The position numbers and the translations under genes are program-made. Source: Lolium rigidum (Eukaryota > Streptophyta > Magnoliopsida > Poales > Poaceae). Taken from it: 64,000 bases of DNA. A model generated the notes under the pieces. That model was not told the origin of the DNA, did not search any database, and worked only from the letters and a program-made list of their open reading frames with translations. The stretch is from the NCBI RefSeq assembly GCF_022539505.1, contig NC_061510.1, positions 270,701,687 to 270,765,686 of the forward strand, in the 5' to 3' direction. This document shows, one piece after another, positions 46,585 through 58,476 of the stretch. Numbering within the stretch: position 1 is the stretch's first letter; the number at the start of each line of letters is the position of its first letter.

Positions 46585-49172
46585 GATACACTTTCGCGCC
46601 TAGCTGAAAGGCGTTAAAGAAAAGCGCTTATGGGAGACAACCCATGTTTTTACTCCAGTATTTTTGTTTTATATTTGTGTCTTGGAAGTTGTTTACTACT
46701 GTAGCAACCTCTCCTTATCTTAGTTTTGAGTTTTGTTGTGCCAAGTAAAGTCTTTGATAGAAAAGTAAGTACTAGATTTGGATTACTGCGCAGTTCCAGA
46801 TTTCTTTGCTGTCACGAATCTGGGTCTATCTCCCTGTAGGTAGCTCAGAAAATTACGCCAATTTACGAGCATGATCCCCAGATATGTACGCAACTTTCAT
46901 TCAATTTGAGCATTTTCGTTTGAGCAAGTCTGGTGGCCTAATAAAATACATCTTTACGGACTGTTCTGTTTTGACAGATTCTGTCTTTTATTTCGCATTG
47001 CCTCTTTTGCTATATTGGATGAATTTCTTTGATCCACTAATGTCCAAGTAGCTTTATGCAATGTCCAGAAGTGTTAAGAATGATTGTGTCACCTCTGAAC
47101 ATGTGAATTTTTATTATGCACTAACCCTCTAATGAGTTGTTTCGAGTTTGGTGTGGAGGAAGTTTTCAAGGGTCAAGAGAGGAGTATGATGCAATATGAT
47201 CAAGGAGAGTGAAAGCTCTAAGCTTGGGGATGCCCCGGTGGTTCACCCCTGCATATATTAAGAAGACTCAAGCTGTCTAAGCTTGGGGATGCCCAAGGCA
47301 TCCCCTTCTTCATCGACAACATTATCGGGTTCCTCCCCCGAAACTATATTTTTATTCGGCCACATCTTATGTACTTTGCTTGGAGCGTCGGCTTGTTTTT
47401 GTTTTTTGTTTTGTTTGAATAAAATGGATCCTAGCATTCACTTTATGGGAGAGAGACACGCTCCGCTGTTGCATATGGACAAATATGTCCTTAGGCTCTA
47501 CTCATAGTATTCATGGCGAAGTTTCATCTTCGTTAAATTGTTATATGGTTGGAATTGGAAAATGCTACATGTAGTAACTCTAAAATGTCTTGGATAATTT
47601 GATACTTGGCAATTGTTGTGCTCATGTTTAAGCTCTTGCATCATATACTTTGCACCCATTAATGAAGAAATACTTAGAGCTTGCTAATTTGGTTTGCATA
47701 TTTGGTTTCTCTAGAGTCTAGATAACATCTAGTATTGAGTTTTGAACAACAAGGAAGACGGTATGGAGTCTTATAATGTTTACCATATGTCTTTTATGTG
47801 AGTTTTGCTGTACCGTTCATCCTTGTGTTTGTTTCAAATAACCTTGCTAGCCTAAACCTTGTATCGAGAGGGAATACTTCTCATGCATCCAAAATACTTG
47901 AGCCAACCACTATGCCATTTGTGTCCACCATACCTACCTACTACATGGTATTTATCCGCCATTCCAAAGTAAATTGCTTGAGTGCTACCTTTAAAATTCC
48001 ATCATTCACCTTTGCAATATATAGCTCATGGGACAAATAGCTTAAAAACTATTGTGGTATTGAATATGTACTTATGCACTTTATCTCTTATTAAGTTGCT
48101 TGTTGAGCGATAACCATGTTTCGGGGACGCCATCAACTATTCTTTGTTGGATATCATGTGAGTTGCTATGCATGTCCGTCTTGTCTGAAGCAAGAGAGAT
48201 CTACCACCTTCATGGTTGGAGCATGCATATTGTTAGAGAAGAACTTTGGGCCGCTAACTAAAGCCATGATTCATGGTGGAAGTTTCAGTTTGGACATATA
48301 TCCTCAATCTCATATGAGAATAATAATTGTTGCCACATGCTTATGCATTAAAGAGGAGTCCATTATCTGTTGTCCATGTTGTCCCGGTATGGATGTCTAA
48401 GTTGAGAATAATCAAAAGCGAGAAATCCAAAATGCGAGCTTTCTCCTTAGACCTTTGTACAGGCGGCATGGAGGTACCCCATTGTGACACTTGGTCAAAA
48501 CATGTGCATTGCAAAGATCCGGTAGTCCAAGTTAATTAGGACAAGGTGCGGGCACTATTAGTATACTATGCATGAGACTTGCAACTTGTAAGATATAATG
48601 TACATAACTCATATGCTTTATTACTACCGTTGACAAAATTGTTTCATGTTTTCAAAATAAAAGCTCTAGCACAAATATAGCAATCGATGCTTTCCTCTTT
48701 GAAGGACCATTCTCTTTACTTTTATGTTGAGTCAGCTTCACCTATTTCTCTCCACCTCAAGAAGCAAACACTTGTGTGAACCGTGCATTGATTCCTACAT
48801 ACTTGCATATTGTACTTGTTATATTACTCTATGTTGACAATTATCCATGAGATATACATGTTATAAGTTGAAAGCAACCGCTAAAACTTAATCTTCCTTT
48901 GTGTTGCTTCAATACCTTTACTTTGATTTATTGCTTTATGAGTTAACTCTTATGCAAGACTTATTAATACTTGTCTTGAAGTACTATTCATGAAAAGTCT
49001 TTGCTATATGATTCACCCGTTTACTCATGTCATCACCATTGTTTTGATCGCTGCATCCACTACATATGTTTACAAATAGTATGATCAAGGTTATGATGGC
49101 ATATCACTTCGTAAATTATCTTTGTTATCGTTTTACTCGCTTCGGACGAGCGTAACTAAGCTTGGGGATGCT
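46585..49172 (+). other. E1 non-coding 3' internal region
   Basis: 2.6 kb without pol motifs; frames here are under 114 codons and not conserved as protein. It contains three copies of TAAGCTTGGGGATGC (47219, 47279 and 49157). The last directly precedes the 3' LTR in the polypurine-tract position, and the second forms a perfect hairpin with the following GGCATCCCC. Confidence 0.75.
47285..47305 (+). promoter_or_regulatory. hairpin next to a polypurine-like repeat in E1
   Basis: GGGGATGCC-CAA-GGCATCCCC is a perfect 9-bp stem with a 3-base loop. The same hairpin is present in E2 at 56047-56067. Role unknown; an RNA packaging or processing signal is possible. Confidence 0.65.
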
Positions 49173-50271
49173 TGATACGCCTCCGACGTATCGATAATTT
49201 CTTATGTTCTATGCCATATTATTGATGATACCTACATGTTTTATGCACACTTTATGTCATATTCGTGCATTTTCCGGAACTAACCTATTAACAAGATGCC
49301 GAAGTGCCGCTCTCGTTTTCGCTGCTTTTGGTTTCGTAAATCCTAGTAACGAAATATTCTCGAATTGGACGAAACGAAGACCCAGTGGTCCTATTTTTCC
49401 ACGGAGCTTCCGAAGACCGAAGAACACACGAAGTGGGGCCACGAGGTGGCCAAACCATAGGGCGGCGCGGCCCAAGCCCGGGCCGCGCCGACCTATGGTG
49501 TGGGCCCCTCGTCTGGCCCCCGACTCTGCCCTTCCGCCTACTTAAAGCCTCCGTCGCGAAACCCCTGAGGCGAAAAACCACGATACGGAAAACCTTACTG
49601 AGACGCCGTCGCCGCCGATCCCATCTCGGGGATTCCGGAGATCTCCTCCCGCACTCCGCCGGAGAGGGGATTCATCTCCCGAGGACTCTACACCGCCATG
49701 GTCGCTCCGGAGTGATGAGTGAGTAGTTCACCCCCGGACTATGGGTCCATAGCAAGTAGCTAGATGGTTGTCTTCTCCTCATTGTGCTTCATTGTTGGAT
49801 CTTGTGAGCTGCCTAACATGATCAAGATCATCTATCTCGTAATTCTATATGTTGTGTTTGTCTGGATCCGATGGATAGAGAATACCATGTCATGTTAATT
49901 ATCAAGTTATTACATATGTGTTGTTTATGATCTTGCATGCTCTCCGTTACTAGTAGAGGCTCGGCCAAGTTTTTGCTTTTAACTCCAAGAGGGAGTATTT
50001 ATGCTCGATAGTGGGTTCATGCCCGCATTGACACCCGGGACAAGTGACAGTAAAGTTCTAAGGTTGTGTTGTGCCGTTGCCACTAGGGATAAAACATTGG
50101 CGCTATGTCCGAGGATGTAGTTGTTGATTACATTACGCACCATACTTAATGCAATTGTCTCGTTGCTTTGCAACTTAATACCGGAGGGGGTTCGGACGAT
50201 AACCCGAAGGTGGACTTTTTAGGCATAGATGCAGCTTGGATGGCGGTCTATGTACTTTGTCGTAATGCCCA
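49173..50271 (+). repeat. E1 3' LTR, cut by the assembly gap
   Basis: It matches the first 1.1 kb of the 5' LTR (42641 onward), starting TGATACGCCTCC, and stops at the N run. About 0.5 kb of LTR and its target duplication are missing. Confidence 0.85.
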
Positions 50272-50371
50272 NNNNNNNNNNNNNNNNNNNNNNNNNNNNN
50301 NNNNNNNNNNNNNNNNNNNNNNNNNNNNNNNNNNNNNNNNNNNNNNNNNNNNNNNNNNNNNNNNNNNNNNN
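50272..50371. other. assembly gap (100 N)
   Basis: Exactly 100 N, the conventional size for a gap of unknown length. The sequence on its two sides belongs to different elements. Confidence 0.99.
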
Positions 50372-51321
50372 AGGGGGAGGATCCAAAGGCACGTAGGGTG
50401 GCGTTCGCAAGTCCTAAACGGGATGTTCCGAGGATCAACTTCATGTTGGTTTTTAGGCCTTGTTTAGGATCGGCTTACGAGCACCGTGCGTGGCCGCGAG
50501 GCCCAACCTCGGGAGTAGGATGATCCGATTATGCGGTGAAAACCCTAAATCGTCGTAGATCTAATTAGCTTTATCTTGATCAAGCAGGACCACCAAGTAT
50601 TCGTGCACCCCGTACGAATCATGGGTGGATCGGCTCTTTGAGCCGATTCACAGGATAACCTGAGAGCCGATCGAGGCTCGTATTTAACGTTTACATGTAT
50701 GCCCTGCAGAAACTAAGCGAGGCATCCCCATCACCTTCCCCGACCAGGTATAGGTCAGGTGGCACGCCCTTGCACTTCGCATCGCCGCGTGTGACCGTAA
50801 GAGCATTGCGGGCCGTCGCTCGGAGGGGTCTCAGCCAGCCGCAGCTCTAGGCTCTTCCCGGCTCTACGGTGTTGACAAGGCCGCTGCCCGCTGGTGGGTT
50901 TTGGCAGTCAACAGGTTTACAACTTATCTGTGCTCCACTACAGGAGGGAGTCTCTCTACTACGACTACGTGACATGCTTGAGGTCAGATCCTCGCTTTTT
51001 ATTTTTTGGGGCCGATCGCAGGGATCGGCCTTGCCACGTACGTCGGATGATGTTGCTCTTGCTACTCGGTCAGGCCGGTGGATAAGACCAGCCTCACCCC
51101 GTTTTTGTCACCTCGATGCGCTCACAGCCATCCAAACTGATTCCAGAGAGCGGCCCTTGGCCTTCCGAGTCCCAAATGTTCATGCCGGCTATTGAGACCT
51201 CGATCGAGTCGTCTGCATGGACGACCTCCACCTCATCTCCATCCCATTGTATCAGACACTGGTGCATTGTAGATGGGATGCAGCAGTTGGCATGAATCCA
51301 ATCCCTTCCTAGCAGGACAGC
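50372..51321 (-). mobile_element. fragment of a third Gypsy element (LTR piece and protease)
   Basis: On the minus strand 51321-51094 encodes VLLGRDWIHANCCIPSTMHQ and CLIQWDGDEVEVVHADDSIE, the end of a Gypsy protease domain. To its left, 50372-50913 looks like LTR sequence that would start TGTTGACTGCC on the minus strand. The reverse transcriptase and integrase that should lie between are missing, so the fragment is deleted internally. The gap truncates its left side and the E2 element interrupts the protease at 51322. Confidence 0.6.
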
Positions 51322-52926
51322 TGATACGTCTCCAACGTATCGATAATTTCTTGTGTTCCATGCCACATTATTGATGTTATCTACATGTTTTATGCACACT
51401 TTATATCATATTCGTGCATTTTCTGGAACTAACCTATTAACAAGATGCCGAAGTGCCAGCTGTCGTTTTCTCGCTGTTTTTGGTTTCAGTAAATCCTAGT
51501 AAAGAAATATTCTCGGAATTGGACGTAAATAAAAGCCCGTGAGGCCTATTTTCTCACGAAGCTTCCGAAGACCGAAGACGAGACGAAGAGGGGCCACGGG
51601 GTGGCCAAACCCTAGGCGGCGCGGCCCCACCTTGGCCGCGCGGCCCCGTGGTGTGGGCCCCCGTGCCGCCTCTCGACTTGCTCCTTCCGCCTACAAATAG
51701 CCTCCGTGACGAAACCCCCAGCACCGAGAGCCACGATACGGAAAACACATCGAGACGCCGTCGCCGCCGATCCCATCTCTGGGGATCCTCGAGATCGCCT
51801 CCGGCACCCCGCCGGAGAGGGGAATCATCTCCCGGAGGACTCTACGCCGCCATGGTCGCCTCCGGTGTGATGTGTGAGTAGTCTACCCATGGACTATGGG
51901 TCCATAGCAAGTAGCTAGATGGTTGTCTTCTCCCCATTGTGCTATCATTGTCTGGATCTTGTGAGCTGCCTATCATGATCAAGATCATCTATATGTAATT
52001 CTATATGTTGCGTTTGTTGGGATCCGATGAATAGAGAATACTTGTTATGTTGATTATCAAAGTTATGCTTATGTGTTGTTTATGATCTTGCATGCTCTCC
52101 GTTACTAGTAGAGGCTCGGCCAAGTTTTTACTTTTAACTCCAAGAGGGAGTACTTATGCTCGATAGTGGGTTCATGCCCGCATTGACACCCGGGACAGAT
52201 GATGTAAAGTTCTAAGGTTGTGTTGTGCCGTTGCCACTAGGGATAAAACATTGATGCTATGTCTAAGGATGTAGTTGTTGATTACATTACGCACCATACT
52301 TAATGCAATTGTCTCGTTGCTTGCAACTTAATACCGGAGGGGGTTCTGGATGATAACCTCGAAGGTGGACTTTTTAGGCATAGATGCAGCTTGGATGGCG
52401 GTCTATGTACTTTGTCGTAATGCCCAATTAAATCTCACTATACTCATCATGATATGTATGTGCATTGTCATGCTCTCTTTATTTGTCAATTGCCCAACCG
52501 TAATTTGTTCACCCAACATGCTGTTCGTCTTATGGGAGAGACACCTCTAGTGAACTCGTGGACCCCGGTCCAATTCTCTTACTCGAAATACAATCCATCG
52601 CAATACTTGTTTTTACCGTTTTCTCTCGCAAACAATCATCTTCCACACAATACGGTTAATCCTTTGTTACAGCAAGCCGGTGAGATTGACAACCTCACCG
52701 TTTCGTTGGGGCAAAGTACTTTGGTTGTGTTGTGCAGTTCCACGTTGGCGCCGGAATCTCCGGTGTTGCGCCGCACTACATCCCGCCGCCATCAACCTTC
52801 AACGTGCTTCTTGGCTCCTCCCGGTTCGATAAACCTTGGTTTCTTTCTCGAGGGAAAACTTGCCGCCGTGCTCATCATACCTTCCTCTTGGGGTTGCCCA
52901 ACGAACGTGTGAAATACACGCCATCA
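51322..52926 (+). repeat. E2 5' LTR
   Basis: 1605 bases, TGATACGTCTCC...CGCCATCA, aligned throughout with 42641-44239. The primer-binding site that should follow is altered: TCTCGGCGCTCGTTG in place of the TCTGGCGCCGTTG in E1. Confidence 0.85.
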
Positions 52927-53182
52927 AGCATATTTTCTCGGCGCTCGTTGTCTGGGAGATCAAGACACGCCGCAAGGGGAGTCTCCACTTCTCAATCTCT
53001 TTACTTTGTTTTTGTCTTGCTTTATTTTATTTACTACTTTGTTTGCTGCACTAAATCAAAATACAAAAAAATTAGTTGCTAGTTTTACTTTATTTGCTAT
53101 CTTGTTTGCTATATCGAAAACACAAAAAAATTAGTTTACTTGCATTTACTTTATCTAGTTTGCTTTATTTACTATTGCTAAA

Positions 53183-54700
53183 ATGGCCAACGCCGAAAAT
53201 ACTAAGTTGTGTGACTTCACAACCACAAATAATAATGATTTCTTATGCACACCTATTGCTCCACCTGCTACTACAGCAGAATTCTTTGAAATTAAACCTC
53301 GCTTTACTCGAATCTTGTCATGAAAGATCAATTTTCTCGGAATTAGTTCTGATGATGTCGCTGCCCATCTTAATAATTTTGTTGAACTATGCGAAATGCA
53401 AAAATATAAAGATGTAGATGGTGATATTATTAAACTAAAATTGTTCCCTTTCTCATTAAGAGGAAGAGCTAAAGATTGGTTGCTATCTCTCGCCTAAGAA
53501 TAGTATTGATTCATGGACTAAATGCAAGGATGCTTTTATTGGTAGATATTATCCCCTCGCTAAAATTATATCTTTGAGGAGTAGCATAATGAATTTTAAA
53601 CAATTAGATACTGAACATGTTGCTCAAGCTTGGGAAAGAATGAAATCTCTAGGTTAAAAATTGCCCAACCCATGGACTCGACTACTTGGATGATCATCCA
53701 AACCTTCTATGCAGGACTAAATTTTTCTTCACGGAATTTATTGGATTCAGCCGCTGGAGGTACCTTTATGTCCATCACTCTTGGTGAAGCAACAAAGCTT
53801 CTTGATAATATGATGATCAACTACTCTGAATGGCACACTGGAAGAGCTCCACAAGGTAAGAAGGTAAATTCTGTCGAAGAATCCTCTTCCTTGAGTGATA
53901 AGGTTGATGCTATTATGTCTATGCTTGCGAATGATAGGACTAATGTTGATCCTAATAATGTTTCATTAGCTTCATTGGTTGCACAAGAAGAATATGTTGA
54001 TGTGAATTTCATTAAAAATAACAATTACAATGATTCTAGGCCATATCCTGCCAATGGTAATTCTCATGGTAGATATGTTTCACCTAATGAAGAGCAAGAT
54101 CATTAGAAATTGAAAGATCCACTAAGAGCTTTATGCAATCACAATATGAGCAAAATAAGTTGTTTACTAAAACATTGAATGAGCAATCTACCTTGTTGAA
54201 GAATTATTAGGGCAATCAACTTTGAAAATCTGAATGAGGGAAAGCTCAAGTTAAAATTAATACTTGCTAATGCTTCTAGAGCCGATATGTCTATACATGT
54301 CCGCATCATGATCTTCTTGAAATTAATAAGTGGCTGCTAAACACGAGGATTTAGATGATAAAATTGCTACTACAGCAAATGCCATTCAAGTTAGAATTAA
54401 TGAGAATATAAGATTAATGGTTGAATCGCGTGCTAGGGTGGGATAGAGAAGAAAATGAAAAACTAGCTAAAGAGAAGAATATAGCTAAAGTTTGGACTAT
54501 TACCACCACTAGTAATGCTAATGCTACACATGTTGCTGCACCTCCTACTCATACTAATAAAAGAATTGGTGTTAGCAATGTTTCCACTTCTAATGCAAAG
54601 CGAAAACTGCCTCGAAACTCGCTAAAATCACTGAAACTGCTCGTGATAAAGTCGCTGAAATTTTTTCCAACATTGGGGATGATGATCCCATTGCTTTAGA
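53183..54700 (+). pseudogene. E2 gag, multiple frame changes
   Basis: The ATG at 53183 starts MANAENTKLCDF. Segments of the gag core are recognisable in different frames: LNNFVELCEMQKYKDVDG near 53370-53420, LFPFSLRGRAKDWLLSL at 53445-53490, and the long frame 53630-54103 with TTWMIIQTFYAGLNFSSRNL. The Asn-rich spacer differs from E1 and a stop occurs after it. A later part carries WTITTTSNANATHVAAPPTH. Most breaks relative to E1 are one-base insertions at CTG positions. Confidence 0.75.
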
Positions 54701-54710
54701 TTATAATGGT

Positions 54711-55346
54711 TTGAATTTTGATGATTGCCACATCTCTGAAGTTATAAAGTTCTTGCAAAAACTTGCTAAAAGTCCTAATGCTAGTGCTATAAATTTGGCT
54801 TTCACGCATCATATTACAAATGCTCTCATAAAAGCTAGAGAAGAGAAACTAGAGCTTGAAGCCTCTATTCCTAAAAAGCTAGAAGATGGTTGGGAGCCCA
54901 TCATTAAGATGAAGGTTAAAGATTTTGATTGTAATGCTTTATGTGATCTTGGTGCAAGTATTTCTGTTATGCCTAAGAAAATTTATAATATGCTTGACTT
55001 GCCACCACTGAAAAATTGTTATTTGGATGTTAATCTTGCTGATCATTCTACAAAGAAACCTTTGGGTAAAGTTGATAATGTTCACATTACCGTTAACAAT
55101 AACCTTGTTCCCGCTGATTTTGTTGTCTTGGATATTGAATGCAATGCATCTTGTCCAATTATATTGGGAAGACCTTTTCTTCGAACCGTTGGTGCTATTA
55201 TTGATATGAGGGAAGGTAATATAAAATATCAATTTCCTCTCAAGAAAGGTATGGAACACTTCCCTAGAAAGAGAATGAAGGTACCTTATGATTCTATTAT
55301 TAGAACAAATTATGATGTTGATGCTTCATCTCTCGATGTTACTTGA
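54711..55346 (+). CDS. E2 retropepsin-like protease
   Basis: A 211-codon open frame, collinear with the E1 protease and ending at the same TGA. It has CNALCDLGASISVMPKKIYN at the active site and CPIILGRPFLRTVGAIIDMR near the end, with the I-L-G-R-P motif intact where E1 has I-L-E-R-P. This is the better preserved of the two proteases. It would process gag; no pol domain follows. Confidence 0.78.
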   Translation: MNFDDCHISEVIKFLQKLAKSPNASAINLAFTHHITNALIKAREEKLELEASIPKKLEDGWEPIIKMKVKDFDCNALCDLGASISVMPKKIYNMLDLPPLKNCYLDVNLADHSTKKPLGKVDNVHITVNNNLVPADFVVLDIECNASCPIILGRPFLRTVGAIIDMREGNIKYQFPLKKGMEHFPRKRMKVPYDSIIRTNYDVDASSLDVT

Positions 55347-57949
55347 TACACACTTTCTGCGTCTAGCTGAAAGGCGTTAAAGAAAAGCGCTTATGGGAGA
55401 CAACCCATGTTTTTACCTACAGTACTTTGTTTTTATTTTGTGTCTTGGAAGTTGTTTACTACTGTAGCAACCTCTCCTTATCTTAGTTTTGAGTTTTGTT
55501 GTGCCAAGTTAAGCCGTTGATAGAAAAGTAAGTACTAGATTTGGATTACTGCGCAGTTCCAGATTTCTTTGCTGTCACGAATCTGAGCCCACTGCCCTGC
55601 AGGAAGCTCAGAAAATTATGCCAATTTACGTGCATGATCCTCAGATATGTACGCAACTTTCATTCAATTTGAGCATTTTCATTTGAGCAAGTCTGGTGCC
55701 ATTTTAAAATTCGTCAATACGAACTGTTCTGTTTTGACAGATTCTGCCTTTTATTTCGCATTGCCTCTTTCGCTATGTTGGATGAATTTCTTTGATCCAC
55801 TAATGTCCAGTAGCATTATGCAATGTCCAGAAGTGTTAAGAATGATTGTGTCACCTCTGAATATGTCAATTTATATTGTGCACTAACCCTCTAATGAGTT
55901 GTTTCGAGTTTGGTGTGGAGGAAGTTTTCAAGGATCAAGAGAGGAGTATGATGCAACATGATCAAGGAGAGTGAAAGTTCTAAGCTTGGGGATGCACCCG
56001 TGGTTCACCCCTGCATATATCAAGAAGACTCAAGCTGTCTAAGCTTGGGGATGCCCAAGGCATCCCCTTCTTCATCAACAAATTATCAGGTTCCTCCCGA
56101 AACTACATTTTTATTCGACCACATCTTATGTGCTTTTTCTTGGAGCGTCGGTTTGTTTTTGTTTTTGTTTTGTTTGAATAAAATGGATCCTAGCATTCAC
56201 TTTATGGGAGAGATACACGCTCCGCTGTAGCATATGGACAAATATGTCCTTGGTTTCTACTCATAGTATTCATGGCGTAAGTTTCTCCTTCGTTAAATTG
56301 TTATATGGTTGGAATTGGAAAATGATACATGTAGTAATTGCTATAAATGTCTTGGGTAATGTGATACTTGGCAATTGTTGTGCTCATGTTTAAGCTCTTG
56401 CATCATATGCTTTGCACCCATTAATGAAGAAATACATAGAGCATGCTAAAATTTGGTTTGCATATTTGGTTTCTCTAAGGTCTAGATAATTTCTAGTATT
56501 GAGTTTGAACAACAAGGAAGACGGTGTAGAGTCTTATAATGTTTTCAATATGTCTTTTATGTGAGTTTTGCTGCACCGGTTCATCCTTGTGTTTGTTTCA
56601 AATAAGCCTTGCTAGCCTAAACCTTGTATCGAGAGGGAATACTTCTCATGCATCCAAAATACTTGAGCCAACCACTATGCCATTTGTGTCCACCATACCT
56701 ACCTACTACATGGTATTTTCCCGCCATTCCAAAGTAAATTGCTTGAGTGCTACCTTTAAAATTCCATCATTCACCTTTGCAATATATAGCTCATGGGACA
56801 AATAGCTTAAAAACTATTGTGGTATTGAATATGTAATTATGCACTTTATCTCTTATTAAGTTGCTTGTTGTGCGATAACCATGTTTATCGGGGAACGCCA
56901 TCAACTCATTGTTGAATTTCATGTGAGTTGCTATGCATGTTCGTCTTGTCTCGAAGTAAGGGCGATCTATCACCGAGTTGAATGGTTTGAGCATGCATAT
57001 TGTGAGAGAAGAACATTGGGCCGCTAACTAAAGCCATGATTCCATGGTGGAAGTTTCAGTTTTGGACAAACATCCTCAAATCTCTAATGAGAAAAGAATT
57101 AATTGTTGTCAAATGCTTAAAGCATTAAAAGAGGAGTCCATTATCTGTTGTCTATGTTGTCCCTGTATGGATGTCTAAGTTGAGAATAATCAAAAGCGAG
57201 AAATCCAAATGCGAGCTTTCTCCTTAGACCTTTGTACAAGCGGCATAGAGGTACCCCTTTGTGAAACTTGGTTAAAGCATATGTATTGCAGTGATAATCC
57301 GTGTAGTCCAAGCTAATTAGGACAAGGTGCGAGCACTATTAGTACACTATGCATGAGGCTTGCAACTTATAAGATATAATTTACATGATGCATATGCTTT
57401 ATTACTACCGTTGACAAAATTGTTTCATGTTTTCAAAATCAAAGCTCTAGCACAAATATAGCAATCGATGCTTTTCCTCTATGAGGACCATTCTTTTACT
57501 TTCAATGTTGAGTCAGCTCACCTATTTCTCTCCACCTCAAGAAGCAAACACTTGTGTGAACTGTGCATTGATTCCTACATACTTGCTTATTGCACTTATT
57601 ATATTACTCTATGTTGACAATATCCATGAGATATACATGTTACAAGTTGAAAGCAACCGCTGAAACTTAATCTTCTTTTGTGTTGCTTCAATACCTTTAC
57701 TTTGAATTATTGCTTTATGAGTTAACTCTTATGCAAGACTTATTGATGCTTGTCTTGAAGTGCTATTCATGAAAAGTCTTTGCTTTATGATTCACTTGTT
57801 TACTCATGTCATACACATTGTTTTGATCGCTGCATTCACTACATATGCTTTACAAATAGTATGATCAAGTTTATGATGGCATGTCACCCGTAAATTATCT
57901 TTGTTATCGCTTTACCTCGCCGGGACGAGCGTAACTAAGCTTGGGATGC
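55347..57949 (+). other. E2 non-coding 3' internal region
   Basis: 2.6 kb collinear with E1 46585-49172 and likewise without pol similarity. Contains the TAAGCTTGGGGATGC motif at 55981 and 56040, a shortened form just before the LTR (57936-57949), and the same hairpin at 56047-56067. Confidence 0.75.
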
Positions 57950-58366
57950 TGATACGCCTCCAACGTATCGATAATTTCTTGTGTTCCATGCCACATTATT
58001 GATGTTATCTACATGTTTTATGCACACTTTATATCATATTCGTGCATTTTCTCGGAACTAACCTATTAACAAGATGCCAAGTGCCGCTTGTCGTTTTCAC
58101 TGTTTTTGGTTTCAGTAAATCCTAGTAAAGAAATATTCTCGGAATTGGACGAAATAAAAGCCCGGAGGCCTATTTTCTCACGTAAGCTTCCGTAAGACCG
58201 AAGACGAGACGAAGAGGGCCACTGGGGAGCCAAACCCTAGGGCGGCGCGCTCCCTCTGGCCGCGCCGCCTCGTGGTGGGCCCCCCGTGCCGCCTCTCGAC
58301 TTGCCCTTCCGCCTACAAATAGCCTCCGTGACGAAACCCCTAGCATCGAGAGCCACGACACGGAAA
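57950..58366 (+). repeat. E2 3' LTR, truncated
   Basis: Starts TGATACGCCTCC and follows the LTR as far as CACGGAAA, where it joins foreign sequence. It lacks about 1.2 kb. Confidence 0.85.
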
Positions 58367-58476
58367 CTGGGTAAATCGCGTACCACCGTCCCGTGTGCAC
58401 TCCGCCCTATGGCCCCTACTTCTTCTCCCCCTCGTGAGGATCCCTCCTCCGAGGTACCGTCGATTAGGCAACGACA
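58367..58476 (+). repeat. surviving end of the RIRE2-like 3' LTR
   Basis: 110 bases that match 38638-38746 (starting CTGGGTAAATCGCG) with one extra C. It is followed by the CACCC target duplication, so it is the genuine 3' end of the element. Confidence 0.88.

Larger units (their letters stand above)
42641..50271 (+). mobile_element. Gypsy element E1 of a gag-protease-only family
   Basis: LTR 42641-44239, internal region 44240-49172, second LTR from 49173 broken by the assembly gap. The LTR begins TGATACGTCTCCGACGTATC and the first copy ends CACGCCATCA, followed by a primer-binding site. Gag and protease frames occupy 44491-46584. The remaining 2.6 kb before the 3' LTR has no reverse transcriptase, RNase H or integrase similarity. 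The second copy E2 has the same layout, so the lack of pol is ancestral. It is inserted in the protease end of the RIRE2-like element. Confidence 0.85.
51322..58366 (+). mobile_element. Gypsy element E2, second copy of the gag-protease-only family
   Basis: LTR 51322-52926, internal region 52927-57949, and only the first 417 bases of the 3' LTR (57950-58366). It is collinear with E1 over the whole length, including gag, protease, the non-coding 3' region and the repeated TAAGCTTGGGGATGC motif. It was inserted in the protease gene of the minus-strand Gypsy fragment. Its 3' LTR is fused to the end of the RIRE2-like 3' LTR, so its right target duplication is lost. Confidence 0.85.
38189..58476 (+). 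mobile_element. RIRE2-like Gypsy LTR retrotransposon, split by nested elements
   Basis: The 5' LTR is complete and the 3' LTR survives only as its last 110 bases. The target duplication CACCC is still present at both outer ends (38184-38188 and 58477-58481), which proves that the two pieces belong to one insertion. After the LTR comes a primer-binding site (38749), a long gag region and a protease. At 42641 a second Gypsy family has inserted. Reverse transcriptase and integrase are absent, removed by the deletion that joined a nested LTR to the host 3' LTR at 58366/58367. Confidence 0.87.

Noticed and set aside
46585..49172. Missing pol in E1 as a recent deletion
   Set aside because: E2 has the same 2.6-kb non-coding region at the same place, so the absence is ancestral.
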